64,000 bases of DNA from CAWAPS01 sp963783945 (GCA_963783945.1 CAWAPS010000024.1:434001-498000); one strand, 5' to 3'. Numbered from the stretch's first letter, positions 54,787 to 63,989 are shown. Notes: generated by a model not told the origin, from the sequence alone. A program made the numbers and translations.

Positions 54787-55553
54787 TGCTGCACATCGCC
54801 GACCTCCATGCCAGCGTGGCCGGCAACGAGATCCTCCGAGGCGTCAACCTCGATGTCGCCGCTGGGGAGGTGCACGCCATCATGGGCCCCAACGGGTCCG
54901 GTAAGAGCACCCTTGCCAACATCGTGGCGGGACGCGACGACTACGACACCACCGGAACCGTGACCTTTCAGGGGGAGGACCTGCTCGGGCTGTCGCCGGA
55001 GGACCGGGCCGCGGCCGGTGTCTTTTTGGCCTTCCAGCACCCGGTCGAGATCCCCGGGGTGGGCAACTTGTACTTCCTACGTACCGCGCTCAACTCACTA
55101 CGACGCAGCCGCGGGCTCGACCCGGTTGACGTAACCGAGTTCTTGGCCATGGCCGAGGAGCGGATGAAGCTGGTCGAGATGGACCGCAGCTTCATGAGCC
55201 GCTCGGTCAACGAAGGCTTCTCGGGGGGCGAGAAGAAGCGCAACGAGACCTTGCAGCTGGCGATTCTCGAACCGACGCTGGCCATCCTGGACGAGACTGA
55301 CTCTGGCCTCGATATCGACGCTCTGCGCGTGGTGGCGCGGGGAGTGAACGCCCAGCGCAGCCCTGAGAGGGCCATCATCATCATCACCCATCACCAGCAA
55401 CTTCTCGACTATGTAGTCCCCGACCGGGTTCACGTCATGTCCGGTGGCCGCATCGTCAGGTCGGGCGACAAGCGCCTCGCTTTCGACCTCGAGGCCCACG
55501 GGTATGGCGACCCGTCAACGGAGGCACCATCGCCGTCGATGGCGACATCATGA
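54783..55553 (+). CDS. sufC: SufC, ABC-type ATPase of Fe-S assembly
   Basis: A 256-aa ATPase with Walker A MGPNGSGKST, signature GFSGGEKKRNE and Walker B LAILDETDSGLDIDALR, followed by the His switch ITHHQQLLDYV. SufC drives conformational changes of SufB and SufD. ATG 54783 overlaps the sufB stop (ATGA), and its TGA overlaps sufD. The C-terminus ends DPSTEAPSPSMATS, slightly longer than usual. Confidence 0.97.
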
Positions 55554-56980
55554 CTTCGCTGGCAAGTGCTGCGCCAGCGTCGGCCACCCCCACCCCGACG
55601 GTCGCTGGGCTCCTGTCCCGATTGGGTGTGCCGGCCGACCGATCGGTCCCGGCGTGGCTGGCTCAGGCGCGTCGGGCGGCGGCCGGTTGGGCGACAGAGC
55701 GTGGGTTCCCGACGCGCAAGGACGAGGACTGGAGATACACCCCTTTGGGGCCCCTGCTCGCCGTGTCCTTCCTGCCCCCAGATACCGTAGCGGGTCCCCA
55801 GATTTCGCCAGCCGAGATCAGTCGATCGAGTGTCGACACCGCGATCGCCCGTCTGGTGTTCGTCAACGGGTTCGTCGCCCCGCACCTGTCGTCGTTGGCC
55901 GGCCTGCCCCCGGGAGTGACGGTGACGAACCTGGCATCGGTGCTGGCCGGCGGAGGCGTCGGCCTCAAGCCGTTGTTCTCCCCGCCCGGCGAACATGGTC
56001 ACGCCTTCGATGCCATCAACGCGGCGGTGGCCGAGGACGGCGCGGTCGTTCACGTCGCGCCCGGCACCCAGGTCGAGGGGCTCATCGAACTGCTGTTCTA
56101 TGCCGACGGACAAGGGGCCCCGGTCATGTCCAACCCGCGTTCGATGATCGTGGCCGGTGCGGGTAGCCGTCTGGCCCTGGTCGAAACCTACGCCGGACCG
56201 GTTGGCAGTCCCACGTGCACCAACACGGTCAACCAGGTGGTCATAGGTGCGGGAGCCACGGTGGAGCACTACAAGATCCAAAACGAAGCTGCCACCGCGT
56301 TCCATCTGGGCCGGCTCGACGTCCGCCAAGGCACCGACAGCCGGTTCTCGTCGCTTTCGCTGGCTCTGGGGGCGAGAATCGGCCGCCACGAAGTACGGGT
56401 CCGACTCGAAGGGGAAGGCGGACACACCACCGTCAACGGCCTGTACCTCCCGGGAGGTGAGCGCCACCACGACAACCCGGTCCTGATCGAGCACGCCGCC
56501 CCGCGCTGCACCAGCCGCCAGCTCTACAAAGGCATCGCCACCGACCGGGGTCATGGAGTGTTCTACGGACGGCTCGTGGTCCGGCCAGGAGCGCAAGGCA
56601 CCGACGCCAGCCAGACCAACAAGAACCTGCTGCTTTCCGATCACGCCGAGATCGACACCCGCCCCCAACTGGAGATCCTCGCCGACGACGTGCAGTGCAC
56701 GCACGGCGCCGCCGTCGGCGCCCTCGAGCCCGACGCTATCTTCTACCTGCGGTCGCGTGGAGTGCCCCTCGAGCAGGCGAAGGCCATGCTCACCGTCGCC
56801 TTCGCGGCAGAGATGCTCGACACCGTCGGTAGCGAAGGGCTGCGCACCCACCTCGAAGCTCTGGTGGCCGCCCTCCTGAGCACGCCGTCAAGCCCCGACC
56901 AGTCGCCGGGCCGGCCCGCGCCGGGTCCCCCTGCCGGCAAACCGACGGCAGCCGAGCGCGATCGGACCAGGCGAGCATGA
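55550..56980 (+). CDS. sufD: SufD, Fe-S cluster assembly subunit
   Basis: A 476-aa SufD: FPTRKDEDWRYTPLGPLL (typical N-terminal FPxxKxExW motif), ASQTNKNLLLSDHAEIDTRP, EILADDVQCTHGAAVGALEPD and YLRSRGVPLEQAKAMLTVAFA. It pairs with SufB and SufC. Actinobacterial suf operons are usually B-D-C-S-U-T, whereas here C lies between B and D, as in E. coli. Overlaps sufC and sufT by ATGA. The last 35 residues are Pro-rich. Confidence 0.96.
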   Translation: MTSLASAAPASATPTPTVAGLLSRLGVPADRSVPAWLAQARRAAAGWATERGFPTRKDEDWRYTPLGPLLAVSFLPPDTVAGPQISPAEISRSSVDTAIARLVFVNGFVAPHLSSLAGLPPGVTVTNLASVLAGGGVGLKPLFSPPGEHGHAFDAINAAVAEDGAVVHVAPGTQVEGLIELLFYADGQGAPVMSNPRSMIVAGAGSRLALVETYAGPVGSPTCTNTVNQVVIGAGATVEHYKIQNEAATAFHLGRLDVRQGTDSRFSSLSLALGARIGRHEVRVRLEGEGGHTTVNGLYLPGGERHHDNPVLIEHAAPRCTSRQLYKGIATDRGHGVFYGRLVVRPGAQGTDASQTNKNLLLSDHAEIDTRPQLEILADDVQCTHGAAVGALEPDAIFYLRSRGVPLEQAKAMLTVAFAAEMLDTVGSEGLRTHLEALVAALLSTPSSPDQSPGRPAPGPPAGKPTAAERDRTRRA

Positions 56981-57528
56981 GTCCCGCCCACGGCACTCCA
57001 ATCGAACTGGCTCAGGACTGCGATGTCACGCTCATCCCCAGCGGACAGACCACAACCCTGTCGGCAGGTGAGAAGGTCATGATCATCCAGGCTCTCGGCG
57101 GCACCCTCACCGTCCAGACCGAATCCGGTCAGTTGGCCCGGATCCAGGCCGAAGATGCCCACGCCCTCGGACTGACCGTCGAAGCGCACCCGTCCGGACC
57201 ATCGCAGTGGGGCCCCTTCGACTACCAACAGGTCATCGAACAGCTAAAGACCGTCTTCGACCCCGAGATCCCGGTAAACATCGTCGACCTCGGCCTGATA
57301 TACGCATGCGACGCCCACGTGCAAGCAGATGGCGGCTACCGGGTCGAGATAAAAATGTCGATGACCGCCCCAGGATGCGGAATGGGCGACATTCTCAGCG
57401 ACGACGTTCGCGCCCGGGTCCAGACCGTTCCAGGCGTGGCGGAAGTCGACGTCGAACTCGTGTGGGATCCGCCCTGGGACCAAACCCGTCTCACTGACGC
57501 CGCCCGCCTCGAACTCGGGCTGTACTGA
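56977..57528 (+). CDS. sufT: SufT, MIP18-family Fe-S assembly factor
   Basis: A 183-aa protein. The N-terminal 75 residues are a short beta-rich domain seen in SufT. The C-terminal MIP18/DUF59 domain has VFDPEIPVNIVDLGLIY, SMTAPGCGMGDIL and VELVWDPPWDQ. SufT proteins support Fe-S maturation and carbon metabolism. ATG 56977 overlaps sufD stop. No SufS or SufU gene follows, so the cysteine desulfurase must be elsewhere. The next gene, rsgA, begins 22 bp later. Confidence 0.93.
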   Translation: MSPAHGTPIELAQDCDVTLIPSGQTTTLSAGEKVMIIQALGGTLTVQTESGQLARIQAEDAHALGLTVEAHPSGPSQWGPFDYQQVIEQLKTVFDPEIPVNIVDLGLIYACDAHVQADGGYRVEIKMSMTAPGCGMGDILSDDVRARVQTVPGVAEVDVELVWDPPWDQTRLTDAARLELGLY

Positions 57529-57550
57529 ACCCGGGAGACCTGACCCACGC

Positions 57551-58600
57551 GTGACCGCTTCGCCGGACTTGCAGACTCTTGGATGGGACGACGGCTGGGC
57601 CTCAGCGCTGGCCGAGTTGGCGGATCCGACCCTCAGGCCGGGGCGAGTGTCGCGGATCGACCGTGGAATGTGCACTCTGATGACCGGACCGGCCGAGATT
57701 CGGGTCGCCGTCACCCGTGGTGTCGAAATGGCGGTCGGCGATTGGGTCGCTGTGGATCCAGAACCCGGCATGGGGGGCGGTACACGAATCGTGGCCGTGC
57801 TCCCTCGTCGGTCTGCATTCCGCCGAGCGACCGATGGAAGGGGGGCGGTCGCGCAGGTCGTGGCCGCGAATATCGACACGGTGTTGTTGTGCGATTCACT
57901 TGACGGCCGGCTCGGCCTGCGCCACCTTGAGCGGTTCCTGGCGTTGGCGTGGCAAAGCGGCGCCACCCCCGTCGTCTTGATGACCAAGTCCGACAGGGTC
58001 ACGGCTGAGTTCGTGGCTGAAGCGCGCCAGGCAATCAAGACGGTCGCCGCCGGCGTGAGTGTGCTGGTCATCAGTTCGACGACCGGAGAGGGCATCGCGA
58101 ACCTGGCGGACTATCTGGTCGAGGGGCGGACCGTAGCGCTGCTTGGCTTGTCGGGAGCGGGAAAGTCGACACTTGCCAACCTGCTGGCCAAGGCCGATCT
58201 GCTGGCGACGTCAGCCGTGCGTAGCGACGGCCATGGACGGCATACGACAACCCACCGCCAGCTGGTCCGGCTCCCCGGGGGTGGCCTTTTGATCGATACG
58301 CCAGGGATGCGCGCCCTGTCGGTGGTCGGCGCTGGCGAGGGAGTGCCGCAAGCCTTCCGGGACCTCGAGGCACTGGCGCTTGGCTGCATGTACGACAACT
58401 GCTCCCACCAGGGCGAGCAAGGATGCGAGGTCGCGGTGGCCGTGTCGGCAGGCCAGCTGACGCGCGCCCGGTTGGACAGCTGGCTCCTATTGCGGGTCGA
58501 GCCTCAGGCTGCCGCTCGGGAGTCGGCTCGAAGCGCGGTAGAGGAGCGCAAGCGACGCAAGGCGGCCAAGGTCACCGATCGCCGAGCGGCCAAACAATAG
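57551..58600 (+). CDS. rsgA: RsgA, ribosome small-subunit-dependent GTPase
   Basis: A 349-aa circularly permuted GTPase. The OB-like N-terminal domain (GRVSRIDRGMCTLM) is followed by G4 LMTKSD, G1 GLSGAGKST, G3 DTPGMR and the zinc knuckle region CMYDNCSHQGEQGCEVAVAV. It assists 30S maturation. GTG 57551 starts the protein. It is 22 bp after sufT and may share its transcript. The last 40 residues are highly charged (EERKRRKAAKVTDRRAAK). Confidence 0.95.
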   Translation: MTASPDLQTLGWDDGWASALAELADPTLRPGRVSRIDRGMCTLMTGPAEIRVAVTRGVEMAVGDWVAVDPEPGMGGGTRIVAVLPRRSAFRRATDGRGAVAQVVAANIDTVLLCDSLDGRLGLRHLERFLALAWQSGATPVVLMTKSDRVTAEFVAEARQAIKTVAAGVSVLVISSTTGEGIANLADYLVEGRTVALLGLSGAGKSTLANLLAKADLLATSAVRSDGHGRHTTTHRQLVRLPGGGLLIDTPGMRALSVVGAGEGVPQAFRDLEALALGCMYDNCSHQGEQGCEVAVAVSAGQLTRARLDSWLLLRVEPQAAARESARSAVEERKRRKAAKVTDRRAAKQ

Positions 58601-58615
58601 GCTCGGGCCAGGAAG

Positions 58616-59755
58616 CTACTGGCTGATCTGGTCCGCGGGCACGGTGCCGTTGGAACCCGGATTGGCTGCCTCTCCGCTCCGGATCCCGGCTCGTAGTGCT
58701 TCCAGGACGGCCATGGACTGGCTGACCAGACCCGAGACAGTTTGGTTGTAGCCCTCTGCGCCGTTGAGAACAGTGATGTTGGCTTTCGCCAAGCCTTGGC
58801 TCGTGCGTTTGATCACCGTGGGAAGCATTGCGATCAGTTGTTGGTCGAGAGCGACCCTGTCGTTGGCGGCGGCAGCCTCAGCGCGGACCCTTGTTGCCTC
58901 CGCCTCCGCGGTCGCGAGCACTTTGATCGTTTGTGCCTCGGCCTCGGCCGGGCGGACTACCTCGGCAATGAGCTGCTGCTGGCGAAGCTCGGCGTTGCGT
59001 TCGGCTACCTTTGCCTGTTCGGCGAGGACATCCTGTTGAGCACGCGCCGCCGCGAGGGGACCGGCCTGAGCGGCTTTCGCCTGAGCAGCCTCTACTTCGG
59101 CGTCGTACTGCGCCCTGGCGATGGAAGTCTGACGGGCGTACTCCGCCTGGTTGCGGTCCGACTCCTGACGGGCCTGAGCCGCGGCCTGATCAGCGGCCGA
59201 CTGGGCAATCGCCGCGGCTTGGTTCACCGCGGCAACGTGGGGTTGGCTCAGAGCCCTGATGTACCCGGAGCCTTGATCATCGATCGATTCGATCTGTAGG
59301 GAGTCCACTACCAGACCAAGCGTTGCCATCTCCGGCTTGGATTGGTCCAGTACTTCTGCCGCCAGCTTCTGGCGTTCACGGATGAGATCCTCGACGGTCA
59401 TCGACCCGACGATGGACCGGAGATGACCGGCGAAAATTCGCCCGGTCAGACGCGTCATCTGGTCCTCGTCGGCGAGAAAACGGGTAGCGGCGTTCGTGAT
59501 CGACTCGTCATCGTTGCCAACCTTGAACGCGATCACCGCCTTCACCGTCAGCGTTATTCCCTGCTGAGTCACGCAGGGTTCCAGGACCTCCGCCTCCTGC
59601 ATCGACAAGGTAAGAAATGAGGCCTTGGACCGAAGGGGGAAAACAAAGGCTCCGTGGCCCTTGACGATCTTGAACGGCGCCGCTCGGTCCCCGCGGCCTT
59701 TGGCTCCGCTGATCAACATCGCCTCGTCCGGCGAAGGGATACGCCAACCAAACAT
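58616..59755 (-). CDS. SPFH/flotillin-family protein without clear membrane anchor
   Basis: A 379-aa protein with an SPFH/band-7 domain (about residues 1-190, with KGHGAFVFPL, ITLTVKAVIAFKVG, LGLVVDSLQIESI) and a long Ala/Gln/Glu-rich coiled coil (about 190-330) typical of flotillins. No N-terminal hydrophobic helix is visible, so membrane attachment would need to be by other means. ATG 59755 follows GAGGAGCG; the upstream frame has no good signal. It is convergent with rsgA (15 bp). Flotillins organise membrane microdomains; its partner is unknown. Confidence 0.9.
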   Translation of the reverse strand: MFGWRIPSPDEAMLISGAKGRGDRAAPFKIVKGHGAFVFPLRSKASFLTLSMQEAEVLEPCVTQQGITLTVKAVIAFKVGNDDESITNAATRFLADEDQMTRLTGRIFAGHLRSIVGSMTVEDLIRERQKLAAEVLDQSKPEMATLGLVVDSLQIESIDDQGSGYIRALSQPHVAAVNQAAAIAQSAADQAAAQARQESDRNQAEYARQTSIARAQYDAEVEAAQAKAAQAGPLAAARAQQDVLAEQAKVAERNAELRQQQLIAEVVRPAEAEAQTIKVLATAEAEATRVRAEAAAANDRVALDQQLIAMLPTVIKRTSQGLAKANITVLNGAEGYNQTVSGLVSQSMAVLEALRAGIRSGEAANPGSNGTVPADQISQ

Positions 59756-60029
59756 AGAGACGCTCCTCAGCCTGACCAAGAATCGACAAACATCGGTACT
59801 GCTGGAGCTCCCACGGGAACCCCCGATCTGCCCTCGAAGAAGCGAGAGCGCTGCGTCCTGAGCGGACTACGACAAGCCTACCGCTGCTTCGTTTCTATCG
59901 GTGGTCGCCACCGTCCGAGAGATCCCGACGATGCAACGGTGACGGCGAGCAAAGGGATGGGTGATACGCTGCTTTCCAGCTCAGATTGAGTGCAAGCCTC
60001 CGTGACCCGGAGGAGGATCGAGGGTTCCG

Positions 60030-60257
60030 ATGGGAGCCCGACGCTTAGAGCCACGACCGAGCGGGCCCCCACGCCGGGCGGGGCCGCCCGAGGCGGACAC
60101 CGCAAGCGAGGCAGAATCAATCATCGTGCCGCTCCCGGCGCGCCACTGCGGGCGCTGCCAGTGTGCCTTCCCCGGCGACCCGACACTGTTTTTCCAAACG
60201 GACTGGGCCCTGTGCCCGGCGTGCACCGCAGTCCTCCTACCCGGCCGGCCCGCCTAA
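60030..60257 (+). CDS. Small zinc-ribbon protein (75 aa)
   Basis: A 75-aa protein with a basic, Pro-rich N-terminus and a C-terminal zinc ribbon: CGRC and CPAC spaced by 21 residues, with AFPGDPTLFFQTDWAL between. The ATG at 60030 follows GAGGG. No hydrophobic segment. Function unknown; DNA or RNA binding is conceivable. It is convergent with clpP. Confidence 0.6.
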   Translation: MGARRLEPRPSGPPRRAGPPEADTASEAESIIVPLPARHCGRCQCAFPGDPTLFFQTDWALCPACTAVLLPGRPA

Positions 60258-60312
60258 ACGACCTCGTCACCGCCCAGAGGAGTTCGCCCGGTCGGGGGCG
60301 GTTTGGGGGGAA

Positions 60313-60999
60313 TCAAGACTGTCCGGGCTGGCCGACGTTGGTCGTTCTCTCGACGACTGCGTCGATGAAGCCATAGTCCTTGGCCTCCTGGGCGCTGAAC
60401 CAGCAGTCCCGGTCAGAATCGGCCTCGATTCGCTCGATCGGCTGGCCGGTATGGAAGGCGATCCGCTCCGCCAATATCCGCCTCAAATAGATGATCTGCT
60501 CGGCCTGGATGGCGATATCTACGGCCTGACCCTGCATCTGGCCCAACGGCTGGTGCATCAGGATCCGGGAGTGGGGCAGGGCGAAGCGCTTGCCCGGGGC
60601 ACCAGCACACAGCAGGAACTGGCCCATCGACGCGGCAAGACCCATGCAGGTCGTAGCCACGTCACAGGCCACGACCTGCATGGTGTCGTAGATAGCCAGA
60701 CCGGCGTCGATCGATCCGCCAGGAGAGTTGATGTAAAGGCAGACGTCCTTGGTAGCATCTTCGGCCGCAAGGAGCAGGAGTTGGGCGCAAATCAGGTTGG
60801 CGCTGGTCTCATCCACCTCTGTGCCAAGAAAGATGATCCGCTCCTTCAGCAGACGGCCGTAGATGTCACCGGCCCCGCCGATCGAGCCATTTTGGGCAAC
60901 CACGGATGGAAGTAGATAAGCCACGCTTCTCGACAGTACCCGCTTCTGCCACCGGGGGAGAGCGGTCCACCTGTTCACGTGCATCGTCTTCTTCGCCAC
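60313..60999 (-). CDS. clpP: ClpP-family serine protease subunit
   Basis: A 228-aa ClpP with SPGGSIDAGLAIYDTM, catalytic Ser in MGLAASMGQFLL (about 124), His in LMHQPLGQ (about 149) and Asp in EADSDRDCWFSAQEAKDYG. The N-terminal 35 residues exceed typical ClpP; alternative starts such as GTG at SVAYLLPSVV would give the usual length. The annotated GTG 60999 lacks a clear SD. It acts with Clp ATPases in protein turnover. A second clpP is expected elsewhere, as the main clpP1P2 operon is not seen here. Confidence 0.93.
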   Translation of the reverse strand: MAKKTMHVNRWTALPRWQKRVLSRSVAYLLPSVVAQNGSIGGAGDIYGRLLKERIIFLGTEVDETSANLICAQLLLLAAEDATKDVCLYINSPGGSIDAGLAIYDTMQVVACDVATTCMGLAASMGQFLLCAGAPGKRFALPHSRILMHQPLGQMQGQAVDIAIQAEQIIYLRRILAERIAFHTGQPIERIEADSDRDCWFSAQEAKDYGFIDAVVERTTNVGQPGQS

Positions 61000-61157
61000 T
61001 GTCGGCAGAATTGGTCGAACTCCTCGCCCCCGCCTAGCGCGCCCGCGGGCACCCGACGAATACCTCAGGTGAGGCGAGTTGGTCAGGCGGTTGCGGGCGC
61101 CGCTGCCGGGCTAGTGCAGCGGTACCCGCAGTCAACGCGTGGTGACACCAGCTCCCG

Positions 61158-62144
61158 TCATCCGAACGTGAAAACGAACACTTCGACCCCGGCGTCGAGG
61201 AACTCGATCTCGAAACGCCGGTCTGCGATCGGTCCCGGCTGGCGGACCAGCTGGTAGAGCCGCTGACCGGTCACCGAACCGTTGCCCTCCTCGTCGACAT
61301 CAAGGCCGTGAGCCGCTCCCGGTGGCCGCCCGTCCAGGCGCAAGCGGAAACGCACGGGGGCCCGCGGCACGGCCGGCCTCATGACCAGGTGGAGGTCACG
61401 GGCGTGGAAGTCACAAGCGATGGCGCCGCCGGGCCGCTCCAGGGCAGTGGCGACCATCCCCATACGCCACTCACCCGACAGAGCCCACTGGTTGCGTCCC
61501 AACGAGGGCGGCGCGGTGTAGAGGTGGCGCTCCTCGAGCACGGGCCCGCCGGGCGAGGCGAAGCCCTCGGTGCGCCCATAGCCCAGGTAATTCTCGGGCG
61601 AGCGCAGGTCGTCCCAGTCGGCAGGGAGTTCTACACCCCCCGGTTCAGGGCGGGTCAACGAGCGGTCACCGTCGACACCGGCCTCGGCCAGCAGCATGTG
61701 GAGCACATGCTCGGACTCCTCGTAGTCGCCTTCGCCGAAGCGGTGGTGGCGGATCTGGCCCCGCCCGTCCACGAAATACAAGGCGGGCCAGTAGTGGTTG
61801 TCGAACGCCCGCCAGACGGCGTAGTCGTTGTCGACGGCAACGGGGTAGCGAACGTTCATGTCCTCAACCGCGACCCGTACGCCGTCGAGATCCTCCTCGA
61901 ACTCGAACTCGGGCGTCTGTACACCGATCACGGCCAGCCCCCGACCCCCGTACCTGTCCGCCCAGGAGCGCACGTAGGGCAGCGAGCGGATCCAGTTGAT
62001 GCACGTGTAAGTGCCGAAGCTGACCAGGATGACCCGCCCCAGGAGGGCCTCGGCGGTCACCGGCCCCGAGTTCAGCCAGGCGGTCGCCCCGTCCAAACCG
62101 GGCAGCCCGCCTTCGACCGGGTATTCGTTGCGGTGGCGAAGCAT
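61158..62144 (-). CDS. DipZ-like thioredoxin-fold protein lacking the second active-site cysteine
   Basis: A 328-aa cytoplasmic protein resembling the periplasmic part of DipZ: VILVSFGTYTCINWIRSLPY, RGLAVIGVQTPEFEFEED, YPVAVDNDYAVWRAFDNHYW, RHHRFGEGDYEESE, then a galactose-binding-like C-terminal domain (about residues 190-328). In DipZ the redox motif is CINC; here it reads CINW, so no CxxC disulfide can form. There is no CcdA membrane part and no signal peptide. It may act through a single Cys, bind thiols or be a non-redox relic. ATG 62144. Confidence 0.82.
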   Translation of the reverse strand: MLRHRNEYPVEGGLPGLDGATAWLNSGPVTAEALLGRVILVSFGTYTCINWIRSLPYVRSWADRYGGRGLAVIGVQTPEFEFEEDLDGVRVAVEDMNVRYPVAVDNDYAVWRAFDNHYWPALYFVDGRGQIRHHRFGEGDYEESEHVLHMLLAEAGVDGDRSLTRPEPGGVELPADWDDLRSPENYLGYGRTEGFASPGGPVLEERHLYTAPPSLGRNQWALSGEWRMGMVATALERPGGAIACDFHARDLHLVMRPAVPRAPVRFRLRLDGRPPGAAHGLDVDEEGNGSVTGQRLYQLVRQPGPIADRRFEIEFLDAGVEVFVFTFG

Positions 62145-62217
62145 GGACTGCCCCGATCAATTCAGGGGCGACAGTAAAGCCGCCGGCAGCTACAAGAGCG
62201 TATCTCCGACAGGCTGT

Positions 62218-62379
62218 TCAGTCTTTCACGACCTGGTAGATCCCATAGATTACCCCTGGGATATGTCCAAGGAGCTGGAGCAGGAACGCCCAGAGCACCT
62301 GAATGCAGGGGCCCTTCTTGATCAGTACCGCCAGGAAGGGCAGTACCAGACACAGAAGAACGAGTAGGACTTTTACCAC
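62218..62379 (-). CDS. YqaE/Pmp3-family small membrane protein
   Basis: A 53-aa protein that is too short for many gene callers. It has two hydrophobic helices separated by a polar turn: VVKVLLVLLCLVLPFLAVLI then KKGPCIQ and VLWAFLLQLLGHIPGVIYGI, ending YQVVKD. The PFLAV, K-x-G and HIPGVIYGIY pattern matches the UPF0057 (YqaE/Pmp3) family, linked to membrane potential and cold or salt stress. GTG start at 62379. It sits between the DipZ-like and methyltransferase genes on the same strand. Confidence 0.75.
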   Translation of the reverse strand: MVKVLLVLLCLVLPFLAVLIKKGPCIQVLWAFLLQLLGHIPGVIYGIYQVVKD

Positions 62380-62409
62380 GTAAACGGCTGGCAGTCGAGA
62401 CTCTTCTGT

Positions 62410-63255
62410 TCAGGCCTCGGCTCGGACAAGGAAGATCGAGCGTGTGAGCTCGAGCTCTCCATCCTGAAGACGCGCCTGCATGGCCCCTTCGATGGCGGCC
62501 CGGACACGCTCGAGCGCGGCGGGGTCGGCGCCCTCGAGCATCCTCTGCACCGCGCCCATCCGCAGCGCTGAGTCAGCGGATTCCGGGATGGCTTGCGCCG
62601 GCGTGCGAATCGCGTCGTCGTGACCCTTGATGTCGACGTTCTGGAATCCGGCCGAATCGAGGATGCGTTCGACCCGATCCCGGTCCGACAACGAAAACGG
62701 TCCAGGAGCGTCCGGGGCGGGCATCTCGGGAGTTGTCCCCAGGACCGACACTGCAGCCTGGGCTGGAACGAGCATCCACTCGTTGCACGCCACCGGTTGC
62801 CAGCACGCGAATGACAGGGCGGCACCGGGTTTCAGGGACCGGTGGACGTTGGTGAAGGCGGCCACGGGATCGGCGAAGAACATGACACCGAAGCGGGAGA
62901 AGGCGCCGTCGAAGCGCGCCTGCCTGAGGTTGATGCTTTGCACGTCGCCGTGCTGGAAGTCGACGTTGTCGATTCCGGTGGCACCGGCGTGTTCCCGGGC
63001 CCGTTCGAGGAGCGCGGCGGCGATGTCGACCCCGAGAGCCCGACCGCCCGGGGCCACCCGGGCCGCCAGCTCCAACGTGGTCCGGCCCGTTCCGCAACCC
63101 AAATCGATGATGCGCTGGCCGGGCTGCGGGTCCAGACGGTCAATGGCCATGCGCCCGGCCGGGCCGATCACCTGTTCGTGGTGGGACTCGAGAGACATCC
63201 ACGACGAGGCCCGGGCCGCCCAGAATTCGGCCTGCTCGCTGTTGGCGAACGTCAT
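62410..63255 (-). CDS. Class I SAM-dependent methyltransferase
   Basis: A 281-aa methyltransferase: motif I IIDLGCGTGRTTLELAARV, GVDIAAALLERA, VDFQHGDVQSINL, and AFSRFGVMFFADPVAAFTNV (motif with the post-II region). It belongs to the UbiE/COQ5-like group of actinobacterial methyltransferases; the substrate is unknown. ATG 63255. It is followed by the YqaE-like gene on the same strand after a 30-bp gap. Confidence 0.92.
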   Translation of the reverse strand: MTFANSEQAEFWAARASSWMSLESHHEQVIGPAGRMAIDRLDPQPGQRIIDLGCGTGRTTLELAARVAPGGRALGVDIAAALLERAREHAGATGIDNVDFQHGDVQSINLRQARFDGAFSRFGVMFFADPVAAFTNVHRSLKPGAALSFACWQPVACNEWMLVPAQAAVSVLGTTPEMPAPDAPGPFSLSDRDRVERILDSAGFQNVDIKGHDDAIRTPAQAIPESADSALRMGAVQRMLEGADPAALERVRAAIEGAMQARLQDGELELTRSIFLVRAEA

Positions 63256-63430
63256 AACCGGACCCTATCCGACGGATCCGGGTCGAGAACTCCCCCGGAC
63301 GACGCGGACGTCAGTGGCGACTCTCGCTGAAAGTGAACCTAATGGGGATCGTGACCCTTAGCCGAACCGCGGGACCCAAGGCAGGGAACAAGTTTAGAGA
63401 GCCCCGGCACACGTAGTGTCGGACGGGTTG

Positions 63431-63625
63431 TCAGGCGGCCGGTTGAGCGGAGCGGACCGAGGCGTCAGGTGAGGTAGCGAGCAGCGACTCGATACTCGGT
63501 CGGCACGATCCGCAGCGACCTCCAGCCCGGCAGCTGCCAGTCACCTCGCGGACCGTGGCCGCTCCCCCGGCGATGGCCGCCGCTATAACCGCGCTGGTTA
63601 CCCGCTCACAGTGGCACACCACCAC
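63431..63625 (-). CDS. bfd: Bacterioferritin-associated ferredoxin (Bfd-like, [2Fe-2S])
   Basis: A 64-aa protein with the BFD-type cluster ligands: VVCHCERVT (C-x-C) at the N-terminus and CRAGGRCGSC (C-x5-C-x2-C region) in the middle. Bfd releases iron from bacterioferritin. GTG 63625 begins 2 bases after the stop of the 77-aa gene. The C-terminal 15 residues are Ser/Pro-rich. The divergent gene at the window edge probably encodes bacterioferritin, which supports the role. Confidence 0.85.
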   Translation of the reverse strand: MVVCHCERVTSAVIAAAIAGGAATVREVTGSCRAGGRCGSCRPSIESLLATSPDASVRSAQPAA

Positions 63626-63627
63626 GG

Positions 63628-63861
63628 CTAGGACACCCCCACCAGCGGACCGGTCGAAGGCAAGGCGAGGACCGTCAACGGAGCGCCGGCCTCCACCAGG
63701 CGAGATGCCAGCCCAATGCTCACCGGCATCCGGGCCGGGAACCGATGCCCCTTCCCGTGCACCTCGGCACGCAGCGGGCCGTCACCGACGATCAGCCGCA
63801 CCCCTTCGACCCGGCGCAGCGCCGGAACCAGAGCCGTCTCGAAGCGGCGTCGGCCTCCCAT
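63628..63861 (-). CDS. Hypothetical 77-aa protein upstream of bfd
   Basis: A small basic protein beginning MGGRRRFETALVPALRRVEG, with two strand/helix stretches (VRLIVGDGPLRAEVHG, RMPVSIGLASRLVEAGAPLT). No motif recognised. ATG 63861 with GGGGGT upstream; the frame is open to 63897. It is coupled to bfd (2-bp gap), so it may share iron regulation. Confidence 0.65.
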   Translation of the reverse strand: MGGRRRFETALVPALRRVEGVRLIVGDGPLRAEVHGKGHRFPARMPVSIGLASRLVEAGAPLTVLALPSTGPLVGVS

Positions 63862-63872
63862 ACCCCCAATGT

Positions 63873-63884
63873 TAGGCGCGCCTA
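63873..63884. promoter_or_regulatory. Palindrome TAGGCGCGCCTA in iron-gene divergent region
   Basis: A perfect 12-bp palindrome lying between the bfd unit and the probable bacterioferritin gene. Its TTAGG/CCTA half-sites recall DtxR/IdeR boxes, but the spacing is shorter than the 19-bp consensus, so assignment to IdeR is unsure. Confidence 0.35.
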
Positions 63885-63989
63885 CCATTTTTGGCAAGGG
63901 TTTCTTTGCGCCGGATGTTTCGTCCGAGGTACCCAGGTGGTCAGACCGGTACGATCCCTGTATCTGCGGGTTCGAGGAGAGGGCGCAAA

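Noticed and set aside
55430..56851. 473-codon minus-strand frame opposite sufD
   Set aside because: SufD motifs are on the plus strand; the antisense product lacks any.
63872..63890. Canonical IdeR/DtxR box before bfd
   Set aside because: The half-sites are present but the spacing is about five bases too short for the 19-bp consensus; kept only as an unassigned palindrome.
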